A stretch of 64,000 bases of DNA. It comes from DATKRB01 sp035532415 (GTDB lineage: Bacteria > Actinomycetota > Acidimicrobiia > Acidimicrobiales > RAAP-2). Below are positions 25,253-34,326 of the stretch, piece after piece. Both the position numbers and the translations under genes were made by a program. The stretch is taken from positions 1 through 64,000 of the forward strand of contig DATKRB010000011.1 of NCBI GenBank assembly GCA_035532415.1. The letters run 5' to 3'. Each line of letters starts with the position of its first letter. Position 1 is the stretch's first letter. The notes below the pieces were generated by a model, which had not been told where the DNA came from, ran no database searches, and saw nothing but the letters and a program-made list of their open reading frames with translations.

Positions 25253-25795
25253 TCAGTCGACGGCTCGACCCAGGAATGCGGCGAGCTGGTCCGCTGCACA
25301 CCTGCCATCGGGGCACGTCTGCTCTTCGCCGAACGCCCGGCCCTCGCCCCGGAACTCTGCGCTGATGCGCTGCCTCGCGGCCTCGAGCAGGACCCCGGCC
25401 AGCTCGGGGTCGAGATCGGTCGACTGACCGGTCGCCTTGGCCAGGTCCCATGCGTGGGTGAACACGTCGGTGGTCCTCAGGCCGATGAACGCCGCGCCGG
25501 GCAACGAGCCGAACGGGAGCTCGAACGTGCGCGTCATGCCGTCGGGCGCGCCGAAGGTCTCCTGCGCGCCTTGGGCCGACACGGCATGAGCGGCGACGAG
25601 ATCGTCGGGCAGGGCATCGGCCTCCCGGCCGGCGAACTGCTGTACTCGCTGGTTGCCACCGAGCACATGGTCGATGACCGCCTTGGCGTCCCACCCCGCG
25701 CACGGGGACGAAACGCCGAGCTGCTCGGGTCGGACGCCGGCCAGAACCACGGCGAAGACGCCTTGCGCACGCTGGTGGGCGGCGAGCTGGTCCAC
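25253..25795 (-). CDS. TIGR03086-type DinB/MDMPI metal-binding protein
   Basis: 180 residues, GTG start. SPCAGWDAKAVIDHVLGGN, TFELPFGSLPGAAFIGLRTTDVFTHAWDLAKATG and the C-terminal FLGRAVD region match the actinobacterial TIGR03086 family, a DinB-like four-helix bundle with metal-binding His residues. Presumed mycothiol-linked, like the protein at 21.2 kb, but the reaction is unknown. Confidence 0.75.
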   Translation of the reverse strand: MDQLAAHQRAQGVFAVVLAGVRPEQLGVSSPCAGWDAKAVIDHVLGGNQRVQQFAGREADALPDDLVAAHAVSAQGAQETFGAPDGMTRTFELPFGSLPGAAFIGLRTTDVFTHAWDLAKATGQSTDLDPELAGVLLEAARQRISAEFRGEGRAFGEEQTCPDGRCAADQLAAFLGRAVD

Positions 25796-25926
25796 GGCAT
25801 CTCCTCCTGTGTCGGCCCTTTGTCAGCCAGAGGCCGAGCTTATCGCCCCCGTGCGATGCGCTCGGGGAAGCGGGTACGTGGACGGGATCCACCGTTCCGA
25901 CGCAGTAGCGTCGGTGGAGATCAGCG

Positions 25927-26916
25927 ATGACGACCGCCCCCGGCACAGGATCTGCGGCACCCGGCGAATCCACCGGGATCATCCGCACCGTCGACCTCAC
26001 GAAGGTGTACCGGGGGGCTGACTTCCGGGCGGTCGACGAGCTCAACCTCACGGTGGCTGCCGGCGAGATCTTCGGTCTTCTCGGCCCCAACGGGGCCGGG
26101 AAGACCACCACGGCGGGAATGCTCACCACCCGGGTCATCCCGACCTCGGGTAGGGCATTCGTCGCCGACATCGACGTGGTCGCCCATCCCGCCCTCGCGA
26201 AGCAGCTCATCGGAACCGTCTCGCAGACCAACACCCTCGACCGCCAGCTCGACGTCTGGGAGAACCTCTACTTCCACGGCCGGCTCTTCGGCATCGGTGC
26301 CGCCAGGTCGCGGAGGACGGCCGACGAGCTGCTCGAGCAGTTTCAGCTCACGAGATGGGCGAAGGCCTCGGTGTACGCCCTGTCGGGTGGCCTGGCCCAG
26401 CGCCTCATGGTGGCCCGGTCGATCTTCCATCGGCCGGCGGTCCTGTTCATGGACGAGCCGACCGCCGGCCTCGATCCCCAGAGCAGGCTGGCACTGTGGG
26501 ACATCCTGCGCGGGCTCAACGCCGACGGCCAGACGATCCTCCTCACGACCCACTACATGGAGGAGGCGGACGAGCTCTGCCGCCGGGTGGCCATCATGGA
26601 CCACGGCAAGATCCTCGCCCTCGATACGCCCGCCGGGCTGAAGCAGAGCGTGGGAGCGGACACCATCGTGACGATCAAGTCCGCCGGCGACCAGGACGTC
26701 CTGGCCGAGGTGCTCGAGCGTGAGGTCAAAGGCGTGACCCGCACCCGGCAGACCGAAGCCGGGCTCGAGCTGCACGTCAGGGGAGCGGAGCGCTTGCTGG
26801 CGCGGGTCGTCGCGGCAGCCGAGGGCAACGGGTTCGAGGTCGGGGATCTCTCCGTCGCCGAACCGAGCCTCGAGACCGTGTTCATCAACCTGACCGGAAA
26901 GGAGCTGCGCGAGTGA
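25927..26916 (+). CDS. ABC transporter ATPase, DrrA-like
   Basis: 329 residues. Walker A GPNGAGKTT, signature LSGGLAQRLM (variant of LSGGQ), Walker B VLFMDEPTAGLDP and the switch His in TTHYMEEADELC. The extended C-terminal region matches drug or lipid exporters of the DrrA family. It overlaps the permease gene (GTGA). Unlike the transporter at 13.8 kb, both genes of this pair are intact. The export substrate is unknown. Confidence 0.85.
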   Translation: MTTAPGTGSAAPGESTGIIRTVDLTKVYRGADFRAVDELNLTVAAGEIFGLLGPNGAGKTTTAGMLTTRVIPTSGRAFVADIDVVAHPALAKQLIGTVSQTNTLDRQLDVWENLYFHGRLFGIGAARSRRTADELLEQFQLTRWAKASVYALSGGLAQRLMVARSIFHRPAVLFMDEPTAGLDPQSRLALWDILRGLNADGQTILLTTHYMEEADELCRRVAIMDHGKILALDTPAGLKQSVGADTIVTIKSAGDQDVLAEVLEREVKGVTRTRQTEAGLELHVRGAERLLARVVAAAEGNGFEVGDLSVAEPSLETVFINLTGKELRE

Positions 26917-27803
26917 CGGCCACCACCACACCCGGTCCCGCCGGTCGCGTCCACGTCACCACCAAGCCGACCCGGTCGGCCGTGGCGGCGAGCCGGATCG
27001 CCCTGCGCGCGCTGATGCTGCGCGACCTGGTGGTGCTGAGAAAGCACTTCGCCGAGTTCGCCGTCCGCACGCTGGTGCAGCCTTTCCTGTTGTGCTTCGT
27101 CTTCCTCTTCGTGTTCCCCAAGATCGGTCAGGCGGTCGGAGGCAGCCAGGGCGGACCTGCCTCGGAGTCGACCTTCGCAACCGTGCTGGTCGCAGGCGTC
27201 GTCGGGATCTCGATCATGTTCCAAGGCGTTCAGTCGGTGGCCCTGCAGATGGCCCAGGAGTTCGGCTTCACCCGCGAGATCGAGGACCGCGTGCAGGCCC
27301 CGTGCCCGATCTGGCTGGTGGCGGGGTCGAAGGTCCTTTCGGGCACCATTCAGGGAGTCATCTCGGCGATCATCGTCCTCCCGATCGCCTCGGTGGTGCA
27401 TGCGGCGGGGGTGGAGGCTCGGATCGACCTGCACTGGTTGGTCGTCCTGACCGTCGTCCCCATCTCGTGCATCGCCATGGCTTCGCTCGGTCTCGTGCTC
27501 GGGACGAGCTTCGAACCGCGCAACATCGGATTGATGTTCGGCTTCGTCGTCCTCCCGATCACCTTCCTCGGCGGCACGTACTACGAATGGACGCGGCTGG
27601 CCCCGGTGGAGATCGGCGGGTGGCACTGGTTGCAGACTCTCGTACTCGTCAACCCGCTCATCTATGTGAACGAGGGCATGCGGGCCGCCTTCACCAACGC
27701 CCCGCACATGCACCTCTACATCATCTACCCGGTGCTCGTCGGGTTCTGCGCCGTCTTCCTGAGGATCGGGCTCGGAAACTTCCGGCGCAAGGTCCTGTCC
27801 TGA
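26913..27803 (+). CDS. ABC-2 type permease, DrrB-like
   Basis: 296 residues, GTG start. Six hydrophobic helices: FLLCFVFLFVFP, VLVAGVVGISIMFQGV, VISAIIVLPIASVV, LVVLTVVPISCIAMASLGLVLG, FGFVVLPITFLGG and the last near YIIYPVLVGFCAVFL. FGFTREIEDRVQAPCP corresponds to the ABC-2 coupling segment. Forms a dimeric membrane channel with the ATPase upstream. Confidence 0.85.
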   Translation: MTATTTPGPAGRVHVTTKPTRSAVAASRIALRALMLRDLVVLRKHFAEFAVRTLVQPFLLCFVFLFVFPKIGQAVGGSQGGPASESTFATVLVAGVVGISIMFQGVQSVALQMAQEFGFTREIEDRVQAPCPIWLVAGSKVLSGTIQGVISAIIVLPIASVVHAAGVEARIDLHWLVVLTVVPISCIAMASLGLVLGTSFEPRNIGLMFGFVVLPITFLGGTYYEWTRLAPVEIGGWHWLQTLVLVNPLIYVNEGMRAAFTNAPHMHLYIIYPVLVGFCAVFLRIGLGNFRRKVLS

Positions 27804-27892
27804 CACTCCGCGGACAGCGGGGTGGTCCGGCGCACGGCCGTTCACACAGACGGTGCCAAGAGTTCATCCTTCCGTCGAGTCCTGATCACGGT

Positions 27893-27953
27893 GTTGTCAA
27901 TCTCGTTTCTTATCGTCGCCGGCGACAGCCGTTTGTTTCGCCGAGATGACAAC
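27893..27953 (+). promoter_or_regulatory. Structured leader before the binding-protein gene
   Basis: GTTGTCAATCTCG (27893-27905) can pair with CGAGATGACAAC (27942-27953) with one bulged base, and the interior contains the perfect palindrome GTCGCCGGCGAC (27915-27926). The stem ends directly before the Shine-Dalgarno GGAGG at about 27958. It could be an operator or an RNA control element. Confidence 0.4.
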
Positions 27954-27971
27954 CCCCCGGAGGACACGAGA

Positions 27972-29078
27972 ATGCCCGAACACCGCAAGGGACGGACGCG
28001 CCGAGCCGAGCGACGGACGAGAGCAAGCCGCCGATCGTCGAGCGCCCTCGCGTTGGCAGCGATCCTGCTCGGCGCCTCCGCAGGCCTGACGACGCTCGCA
28101 GCAGCGTCCGGTTCCCCGGCTGGTGCCAGCACCTCCAACGGGAAGGTCCCACTGGTCCTTTACGCGGCCGAAGGGTACGACGCGGCGATGGCGAAGGCCT
28201 TTCAGAAGGCCACGGGTATCCCGGTCAATCTCGACGACGACAGTACCGGGCCGCTCCTCACGAAGGTACAGGCGGAGAAGAACAACCCCAAGTGGAGCCT
28301 CCTGTGGGTGGACGGGGACTCCGCCTTCGCCAATCTCGACACCGAGCACATTCTCCTGAGGGGTTGGGAGCCGAAGGTCGCCTGGAACTCCCAGGGTGCG
28401 GCGGTCCTCCCGAAGGACCGGAGCTACGTCCCGACCGGGCTGACCATGGCCGGAACCCTCGTCTACAACTCCACCACGGTGAGCCAGCCGCCCACCTCGT
28501 GGAGCCAGCTCCTCCAGCCCCAGTGGGACCACCAGGTCGGGATGAACGATCCCTCCATCTCGGGGCCCACCTACCCGTTCGTCGCCGGGATGATGAGCGA
28601 TGTCGGCGGCCCGAAGCAGGGCGAGGCGTACTTCACCAAGCTCCAGGCCAACGGGCTCGACGTCCATGAGACGAACGGCGACACTCTGCAAGCCCTCGAG
28701 ATCGGTCAGATCAAGCTCGCCATCATCCAGAGCTCGGCAGGGATCGGCGCCTCACTGAAGGACCCGAACATCAAGGTGGCGTTCCTGAACCCGGTCACGC
28801 CGATCCCGAGCGTCATCGGCATCGACGCCAAGGCCTCGCCCGAGGTGAAGGCCGAGGCGAAGAGGTTCGTCGAGTTCGTCCTGTCCTCCAAGGGCCAGGA
28901 GGTGATGAAGACCGGCGACCCGCACGGTGACTCGCTCTTCTGGCCCGTGTTGCAGGGCGTCAGCCCGCTCCCGGCGTTGCCGGCACTCTCGAGCATTCCG
29001 GCCAAGCCGATCAACCCCTACCTCTGGGGGGCGAGAGAGAGCACCATCAACGCCTGGTTCACGAACAACATCGCCTGA
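27972..29078 (+). CDS. ABC importer substrate-binding protein, Fbp-like
   Basis: 368 residues from the ATG at 27972, with GGAGG upstream. The N-terminus is Arg-rich followed by a hydrophobic signal sequence (SSALALAAILLGASAGLTTLAAA), so it is exported. The mature part LVLYAAEGYDAAMAKAFQKATGIPV, then YNSTTVSQPPTSW and VKAEAKRFVEFVLSSKGQEVM are typical of type 2 periplasmic binding proteins for Fe(III), 2-aminoethylphosphonate or thiamine. The downstream permease and membrane gene favour iron. The operon continues without large gaps. Confidence 0.75.
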   Translation: MPEHRKGRTRRAERRTRASRRSSSALALAAILLGASAGLTTLAAASGSPAGASTSNGKVPLVLYAAEGYDAAMAKAFQKATGIPVNLDDDSTGPLLTKVQAEKNNPKWSLLWVDGDSAFANLDTEHILLRGWEPKVAWNSQGAAVLPKDRSYVPTGLTMAGTLVYNSTTVSQPPTSWSQLLQPQWDHQVGMNDPSISGPTYPFVAGMMSDVGGPKQGEAYFTKLQANGLDVHETNGDTLQALEIGQIKLAIIQSSAGIGASLKDPNIKVAFLNPVTPIPSVIGIDAKASPEVKAEAKRFVEFVLSSKGQEVMKTGDPHGDSLFWPVLQGVSPLPALPALSSIPAKPINPYLWGARESTINAWFTNNIA

Positions 29079-29083
29079 TCCTC

Positions 29084-30979
29084 ATGAGCAGAGCAGGACG
29101 GGGACAAGCTCTCCTGGTCCCCGGGGGCGACACGGCGACCGCCGCGCCCCCGGGGACCGAGGGACCGACCGGGAACGGCCCGCCCTCACCTGCGGCATCT
29201 GTCCTGCCGGTCCCGCCCCTGGCGCCCGCTCGGCCTCGCCCGGCCCGGGTTGGAGCGGTCGCAGGCAGGGCACTGCACCGGCTCCCGGGCTCGATCGTGC
29301 TGTGGCTCATCCTCGGGGCGATCGTCGTGCTCCCGGTCGGCGCCTTCCTGGTTCAGGCGTTCTCCCCACGGCTCTTCTCCCAGGGGAGCGCCTGGTTCAC
29401 CCTGGCGAACGTGAAAGCTGCCTTCACCGGCCGCACGCTGCACGGGCTCGTCGACTCCTTGTGGGTCAGCGCCGCCACCGCGACCCTGGCCCTCGCGCTC
29501 GGCACGGCACTGGCCTGGCTGGTCCAGCGCACGAACGTCCTGGGTCGCCGGATCTGGCCCCTGGCGATCTGGGCCCTGCTCCTGATGCCGACGTACCTGA
29601 TGGCGAACGGCTGGGAGTACCTGCTCCAGCCCGAGGGGGTGCTTCAGCGGCTGGGCATTCCCACCTCGTTCGCGTACCACGCAGTGTTCGGCCCGTTCGG
29701 GGTCGTGCTCGTCCTCACCCTGGCCGGGCTCCCGTTCGCCTACCTGGTGATGGCCGCGGCGTTCGGTGGGCTCGGCCCCGAGTACGAGGATGCGGCACGG
29801 GTGCACGGCGCTGCCCGATGGACGACCGTCCGGGCGGTCCTGCCGATCCTGATGCCGGCGATGCTGTCCTCGGTGGCAATCGTGTTCGCCGAGTCGATGA
29901 GCGACTTCGGCGTGTCGTCGACCCTCGCGTACCAGTCGCACTTCCCGATGGCCACCTATGGGCTCTTCGCCGCGATCGACACGAATCCCGCCAACTTCGG
30001 CGTCGCCGCTGCGATCGGATGGCTGCTCCTGGCCGCGGCCGTCATCCCTCTGGCCATCCAATCGAGAGCGGTCCGTGGCCGCTCGTACGCCGTGCTCAGC
30101 GGTCGGACCCGTGCTCCTGTCCGCCGGTTGCTCCGGGCGCGCACCCGGGCCCTGGCCTCATTCGCTGCGGCCGGCCTGTTCGTCGTGGCGCTCGGCGTCC
30201 CGCTCTTCGGTGCCGTCGTCGCGTCGCTGCTTCCCGGCTTCGGGGTGGGAACCCTGTCCGTCAATTCGCTGACACTCTCGAGCTACCGGGCGGCGTTCGG
30301 CAATTCGCAGTTTCTCGGACCGATGCTCCTTTCGAACCGGTTGGCCGTGATCACTGCCTGCATCACCGTCGTCCTCGGGGTCGTGTTGGCCCGGCTCCTG
30401 GCGTCACGACATCGCGGGAGGATGGCGAGGGCCGGCGACCTCACCCTGCTCGGCTCCATCGCGCTTCCGGGCATCGTCCTGGCGGCGGGGTACATCTTCG
30501 CGTTCAACCTCCCGATCGCCGGGCGTCTCGGCATCAACCTGTACGAGACGGTGCCGCTCCTCGTCATGGGGTACGTCGCGACGGCACTCCCCAGCCAGTC
30601 ACGGCTCATGGTCGGTCCGGTCTCGCAGGTGCAGGACTCCCTGCTGGAGGCGGCGCGGGTCCACGGCGTCGGCCGGCTGCGCGCCCTCTGGCGGACCCTG
30701 GTCCCGATCCTGTCACGGACGCTGCTCTGGGCCTGGCTCTTCACCTTCGCGAAGATCCTGCTCGAGCTCCCGGTGTCGCAGATCCTCTACCCGCCGGGCC
30801 AGGAGCCGATCTCGGTGGGCATTGAGAACCTCCTGGGCAACTACCACTACGACGTCGGCACGGCGATGACCGTGCTGGCCGTCGGCGAGATGTTCGCGGT
30901 CATCGGGGTCCTCCTCCTCCTCTTCCGCTTCCTCGCCCCCCGTGGCTGGCGGCACGTCGGGATGGTGCGCGGTGACTGA
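29084..30979 (+). CDS. ABC importer permease, two fused membrane domains (FbpB-like)
   Basis: 631 residues, ATG 5 nt after the preceding stop. Two homologous halves of about six helices each; the coupling motifs are YEDAARVHGAARWTTVRAVLPILMP in the first half and LLEAARVHGVGRLRALWRTLVPIL in the second (EAA motifs). This duplicated arrangement is found in FbpB/SfuB iron permeases and in phosphonate or thiamine systems. The N-terminal about 60 residues are Pro/Ala-rich and cytoplasmic. Confidence 0.85.
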   Translation: MSRAGRGQALLVPGGDTATAAPPGTEGPTGNGPPSPAASVLPVPPLAPARPRPARVGAVAGRALHRLPGSIVLWLILGAIVVLPVGAFLVQAFSPRLFSQGSAWFTLANVKAAFTGRTLHGLVDSLWVSAATATLALALGTALAWLVQRTNVLGRRIWPLAIWALLLMPTYLMANGWEYLLQPEGVLQRLGIPTSFAYHAVFGPFGVVLVLTLAGLPFAYLVMAAAFGGLGPEYEDAARVHGAARWTTVRAVLPILMPAMLSSVAIVFAESMSDFGVSSTLAYQSHFPMATYGLFAAIDTNPANFGVAAAIGWLLLAAAVIPLAIQSRAVRGRSYAVLSGRTRAPVRRLLRARTRALASFAAAGLFVVALGVPLFGAVVASLLPGFGVGTLSVNSLTLSSYRAAFGNSQFLGPMLLSNRLAVITACITVVLGVVLARLLASRHRGRMARAGDLTLLGSIALPGIVLAAGYIFAFNLPIAGRLGINLYETVPLLVMGYVATALPSQSRLMVGPVSQVQDSLLEAARVHGVGRLRALWRTLVPILSRTLLWAWLFTFAKILLELPVSQILYPPGQEPISVGIENLLGNYHYDVGTAMTVLAVGEMFAVIGVLLLLFRFLAPRGWRHVGMVRGD

Positions 30980-32267
30980 GCGCGGAGGGGACCGGCAAGC
31001 CGCCGGCGGCACCGCGCTGGCGTCGGCGGGAGCCCGCGGGTTCCTCCGGCGCACCTCGGGCCGGGACGGGACCGTCGGCTCCGCCCAGATGGTGGACATC
31101 CGCGACGCGTCGAGGTCGTTCGGGGCCAAGGCGGCGCTGTCCGGCGTCGACCTGCACGTCGAGCCGGGAACGTTCCTCGTGCTGCTCGGCCCGTCCGGGT
31201 CGGGGAAGACCACGCTGCTCCGCTGCCTGGCCGGCATCGAGCGCCTCGGGACCGGGACCATCGCCATCGGCGGCACGCCGGTCGCGGGGCCGGCTCTCCA
31301 CCTGGCGCCGGAGAGCCGCCGGCTGGCCATGGTGTTTCAGGACTACGCGCTCTGGCCCCACATGACGGTGCTGCGCAACGTCATGTTCGCGCTGCGCCGG
31401 CTCGGGCCCTCCTCGGCCGAGGCACGGAAGCGGGCCACGTCGATGCTCGAACGCGTGGACCTCGTGCGCCTGAAGGATCGCTATCCGAACGAGCTCTCCG
31501 GTGGGGAGCAGCAGCGGGTGGCGTTGGCTCGCGCCCTGGTGGCGCGAATGGGCCTGGTCCTCTTCGACGAGCCGCTCTCGAACCTCGATGCCGATCTCCG
31601 CGAGCAGCTGCGCCTCGAGATCGCCACGTTGACGCGGGAGAGCGGCGCGACATCCATCTACATCACCCACGATCAGGCCGAGGCCTTCGCACTGGCCGAC
31701 CGGGTCGGCGTGCTCCGAAACGGGAGGCTCGTGCAGCTGGGGACGCCCGAGGAGGTCTATCGACGGCCCGTCGATGCTTTCGTGGCCCGGTTCACCGGAG
31801 TGGCGGCGGAGCTGGCGGTGGGCGTGGAGGGCATGGCGGGGCCGGGGTCGGCGAACGGGCACCTTGGAACCGGCGGCCTCCCGACTGCGCGGGTCCGCCT
31901 TCCGGCCGGGACCGGCGGTGCGGTGGTCGCGGCCAGCGCCCCGGCGGGCCTTCCCGCCGAGGACCACGGCCGGCTCTTCATCCGCCCGTCCGGGGCCCAC
32001 ATCGTGGCCCCCACACCGGACGTGCACCTCCGGGCCGAGATCGTCGATGCCGCCTTCTGTGGACGCGGCTACGAGCACGCCATGCGGGTCCCGGGCGGGC
32101 CGGTCCTGACGAGGGTCTTCTCCGAGCACCGCTGGGGAAGGGGCAGCCTCGTCGGCGTGCTCCTCGACCCGTCGGCGTGCTTCCTCCTTCCGGCCGGTGA
32201 CGTGGACGATCCCGGGACGGGAGCGACCGGGGGTGACGGAACGGCGACGAGAGAGGAAGGCGGGTGA
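30972..32267 (+). CDS. ABC importer ATPase, FbpC/PotA-like
   Basis: 431 residues from the GTG at 30972, overlapping the permease gene by 8 nt. Walker A GPSGSGKTT, Q-loop MVFQDYALWPHMTV, signature LSGGEQQRVALARAL, Walker B VLFDEPLSNLD and ITHDQAEAFALADR. A TOBE-like regulatory domain occupies about the last 130 residues but is long and Ala/Gly/Pro-rich between residues 290 and 340. ATP hydrolysis here drives import by the permease. The stop overlaps the next gene (GTGA). Confidence 0.85.
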   Translation: MTERGGDRQAAGGTALASAGARGFLRRTSGRDGTVGSAQMVDIRDASRSFGAKAALSGVDLHVEPGTFLVLLGPSGSGKTTLLRCLAGIERLGTGTIAIGGTPVAGPALHLAPESRRLAMVFQDYALWPHMTVLRNVMFALRRLGPSSAEARKRATSMLERVDLVRLKDRYPNELSGGEQQRVALARALVARMGLVLFDEPLSNLDADLREQLRLEIATLTRESGATSIYITHDQAEAFALADRVGVLRNGRLVQLGTPEEVYRRPVDAFVARFTGVAAELAVGVEGMAGPGSANGHLGTGGLPTARVRLPAGTGGAVVAASAPAGLPAEDHGRLFIRPSGAHIVAPTPDVHLRAEIVDAAFCGRGYEHAMRVPGGPVLTRVFSEHRWGRGSLVGVLLDPSACFLLPAGDVDDPGTGATGGDGTATREEGG

Positions 32268-33028
32268 GGAGCAGCGACGTCGTGCTGGTGGCGGCCGTGT
32301 TCCTTGCCAGCGCGGTGGAGATGGTGGAGGCCCTGACCATCGTGATCGCGGTGGGTGTCACCCGTGGCTGGCGGCCGGCCCTGAAGGGCGTGGCCGTGGC
32401 GATCGCGGCCTTGGCCGCCCTGGTGGCGGCCCTGGGTCCCGCCCTGGTGCACCTCGTCCCCCTGTCCGCGCTCCGGGTCGTCGTGGGAGGGGTCCTGCTC
32501 GTGTTCGGCCTGCAGTGGCTCCGGAAGGCGGCCCTCCGCTCCGCCGGCCTGAAGGCCAAGCACGACGAGGACGCCATCTTCCGGGAACAGGTGGAGGAGC
32601 TCGCCGTCGAGGCTGCGCCAGGCCGCGGGGACGCGGTGGCGTTCACGGTCGCCTTCAAGGGCGTCTTCCTCGAAGGGCTCGAGGTGGTGATCGTCGTCCT
32701 CACCCTCGGGATCACCGGGCACCGGATCGGACTTGCGGCGGCAGCGGCGTCGGCGGCGATCGTCATCGTCGGTGTGATCGGTGTCGTCGTCGCCCGGCAG
32801 CTGGCGGGGGTGCCCGAGAACGCCATGAAGACCGGGGTGGGCCTGATGCTGATCGGGTTCGGGACCTTCTGGAGCGGCGAGGGGGTCGGCATCCACTGGT
32901 CCGGCTCGGACCTTGCGATCCCCGTCCTGGTGGCGCTGTACGGCGCCTGCCTCTGGGCGATCGTCGCCCTGCTGCGCCGGACGGCCGTGCCCGAGCGGGG
33001 GGAGGTCGCCGATGCCCCCTCGTCCTGA
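32264..33028 (+). CDS. COG4280-like membrane protein with FTR1-like motifs
   Basis: 254 residues, GTG start overlapping the ATPase stop. Six or seven helices in two repeats: the first begins FLASAVEMVEALTIVIAVG, the second FKGVFLEGLEVVIVVLTLG. The paired ExxEA/EGLE motifs recall the REGLE iron-binding sequence of FTR1 permeases and the wider ion transporter (ILT) superfamily. Being translationally coupled to an Fbp-type ABC importer supports a role in iron or other metal movement. COG4280 has no assigned function that I know of. Confidence 0.6.
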   Translation: MRSSDVVLVAAVFLASAVEMVEALTIVIAVGVTRGWRPALKGVAVAIAALAALVAALGPALVHLVPLSALRVVVGGVLLVFGLQWLRKAALRSAGLKAKHDEDAIFREQVEELAVEAAPGRGDAVAFTVAFKGVFLEGLEVVIVVLTLGITGHRIGLAAAAASAAIVIVGVIGVVVARQLAGVPENAMKTGVGLMLIGFGTFWSGEGVGIHWSGSDLAIPVLVALYGACLWAIVALLRRTAVPERGEVADAPSS

Positions 33029-33263
33029 CGGCTCCGTACCCCCGCCGCTCCCGCTCCGCCTGCTCGCCGCGTTCGGGCGGTTCTGGTGGGAATTCCTCGT
33101 CGGGGACACGCCCGAGCTCTTCCTCGGGACCGTCGCAACCCTCGGGCTCGTCGCGTTGCTCGCCCACGAGCGGGTGGCCGGACCCGTGGTCACGGGCGTC
33201 CTGCCCGTTCTCGTCGTGGCGATGCTCCTCCTGAGCGCGCACCGCGCGCGCAGCCGCCCGTGA
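33012..33263 (+). CDS. Small membrane protein
   Basis: 83 residues, ATG overlapping the previous gene by 17 nt. Two hydrophobic stretches (LFLGTVATLGLVALLA and PVVTGVLPVLVVAMLLL) separated by a short HERVAG loop make a hairpin in the membrane. It is the last gene of the ABC importer operon. The overlap and codon use support it being real; it may be a partner subunit of the FTR1-like protein. Confidence 0.65.
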   Translation: MPPRPDGSVPPPLPLRLLAAFGRFWWEFLVGDTPELFLGTVATLGLVALLAHERVAGPVVTGVLPVLVVAMLLLSAHRARSRP

Positions 33264-33312
33264 CGCCGCGCGCGCAGCCGCCCGTGACGAGCCATGCGCC
33301 GAGCAGCTCGTC

Positions 33313-33498
33313 GTGGGGGTCACCGACCCGCAGCGCCTCGAGCAGCTTGGCCCTGCCGCGGTCATCGAGGCGTTCTTCGCCTTTGAGCAGGGAGGCGGTA
33401 ACGTCGACGATCTGTGCGCTCGTTGGGAGGCGACCCTTGTCGAAGGCCGGCGTCAGCGGGCGAACGAGATCGACGCCTTGATCGCCCGCTCCAGGTGA
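33313..33498 (+). other. Short open frame, possibly a gene remnant
   Basis: 61 codons from a GTG with a coherent acidic-helical sequence (PQRLEQLGPAAVIEAFFAF, VEGRRQRANEIDALIAR) and frame-consistent codon use. The frame is also open upstream, across a direct repeat of about 23 bp near 33248-33293 (GCGCGCAGCCGCCCGTGAC twice). I do not recognise a family; it could be the 3' end of a broken gene. Confidence 0.35.
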
Positions 33499-33555
33499 GA
33501 CACGTTCCCGCGCTATTCCTTGCGATCGGAGGTAATCCCTCCAACCTCGCAGGAA

Positions 33556-33891
33556 TCAACCCGGCAACGAAACCTCATACTCACACCGTCCCACATCGGT
33601 ATGGGTCGTCGCGATCCCATTGACTGTCACCGTCCCGCTTTGGGTCCCGGTTCCCAGAGTCCGTGTCACCACGGCACCTGGCGGAAGCGGGATCGACCAT
33701 CCTGGGTCAGCGGGACATTCGGAGACATTCGCGACCGGAGTCGCCGGGACATTCAGGGGATGACCCAGATATGGCGTGCCGGTCCCCGCCGGAATTGAAC
33801 TACCCGAATCCGCTACGGCGAGCGCGCCCGCTGCACCGATCGATAACGCCAGAGCCGAACCAGCAAGCAACATTCCACGACCGTGCTTCAT
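33556..33891 (-). CDS. Small secreted protein, unknown
   Basis: 111 residues from ATG. Residues 1-27 form a signal peptide (KHGRGMLLAGSALALSIGAAGALA). The mature part is short with two cysteines (SECPADPG and GRCEYEV) that could form a disulfide, and a PLPPGAVVTRTLGTGTQSGTVTVNG beta-rich segment. GC content is lower than in neighbouring genes. No family recognised. Confidence 0.55.
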   Translation of the reverse strand: MKHGRGMLLAGSALALSIGAAGALAVADSGSSIPAGTGTPYLGHPLNVPATPVANVSECPADPGWSIPLPPGAVVTRTLGTGTQSGTVTVNGIATTHTDVGRCEYEVSLPG

Positions 33892-33966
33892 GGCACACCC
33901 CGCTCATCTTTCCTTCCAAAAGTGTAGCTCTTTCTGCCCAGGTTTGTCTAGGAGAGAGTGAAGGAC

Positions 33967-34326
33967 TCACTCAAGCGGACCAAGATTCGCGTAAACGCAA
34001 ACGTAGTTCACATGTTGGCCAGGAAGATTCTCTTGACACGCCTCGTACTCCCAGAAGAACGGTGACCCACTTACCGTACTCTGTGCCCACTGATTGAATT
34101 GACTCGTGTAAACGGTGACCCCCTCCTGCAGCCCCGTATTCACAATAAAGACATTGGACGACGGTCCAATATTGTCCGTATTGCAATAACCAGAAGTATT
34201 TTCGACTTCAGCAAAAGCAACGTAAAACGTCCCACCGATACTGTTGAAGTAGCAGGTATAACCGAGATTATAAAATTGTCCCGGAATTACGGTGTTGAAC
34301 GGCGCATAAAAATCGCCCAGATACAC
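33967..34326 (-). CDS. Low-GC unknown ORF, N-terminus doubtful
   Basis: 119 residues from a GTG; a TAG lies 8 codons upstream and the intervening sequence (ERPGSTPY) continues the same style, so the start is uncertain and the piece may be the 3' end of a larger gene. The protein is rich in Tyr, Asn, Phe and Thr (PFNTVIPGQFYNLGYTCYFN, NVFIVNTGLQEGVTVY) with four cysteines, like an extracellular beta-sandwich domain. Base composition is strikingly AT-richer than the rest of the window, which suggests transfer or a relaxed gene. Confidence 0.45.
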   Translation of the reverse strand: MYLGDFYAPFNTVIPGQFYNLGYTCYFNSIGGTFYVAFAEVENTSGYCNTDNIGPSSNVFIVNTGLQEGVTVYTSQFNQWAQSTVSGSPFFWEYEACQENLPGQHVNYVCVYANLGPLE

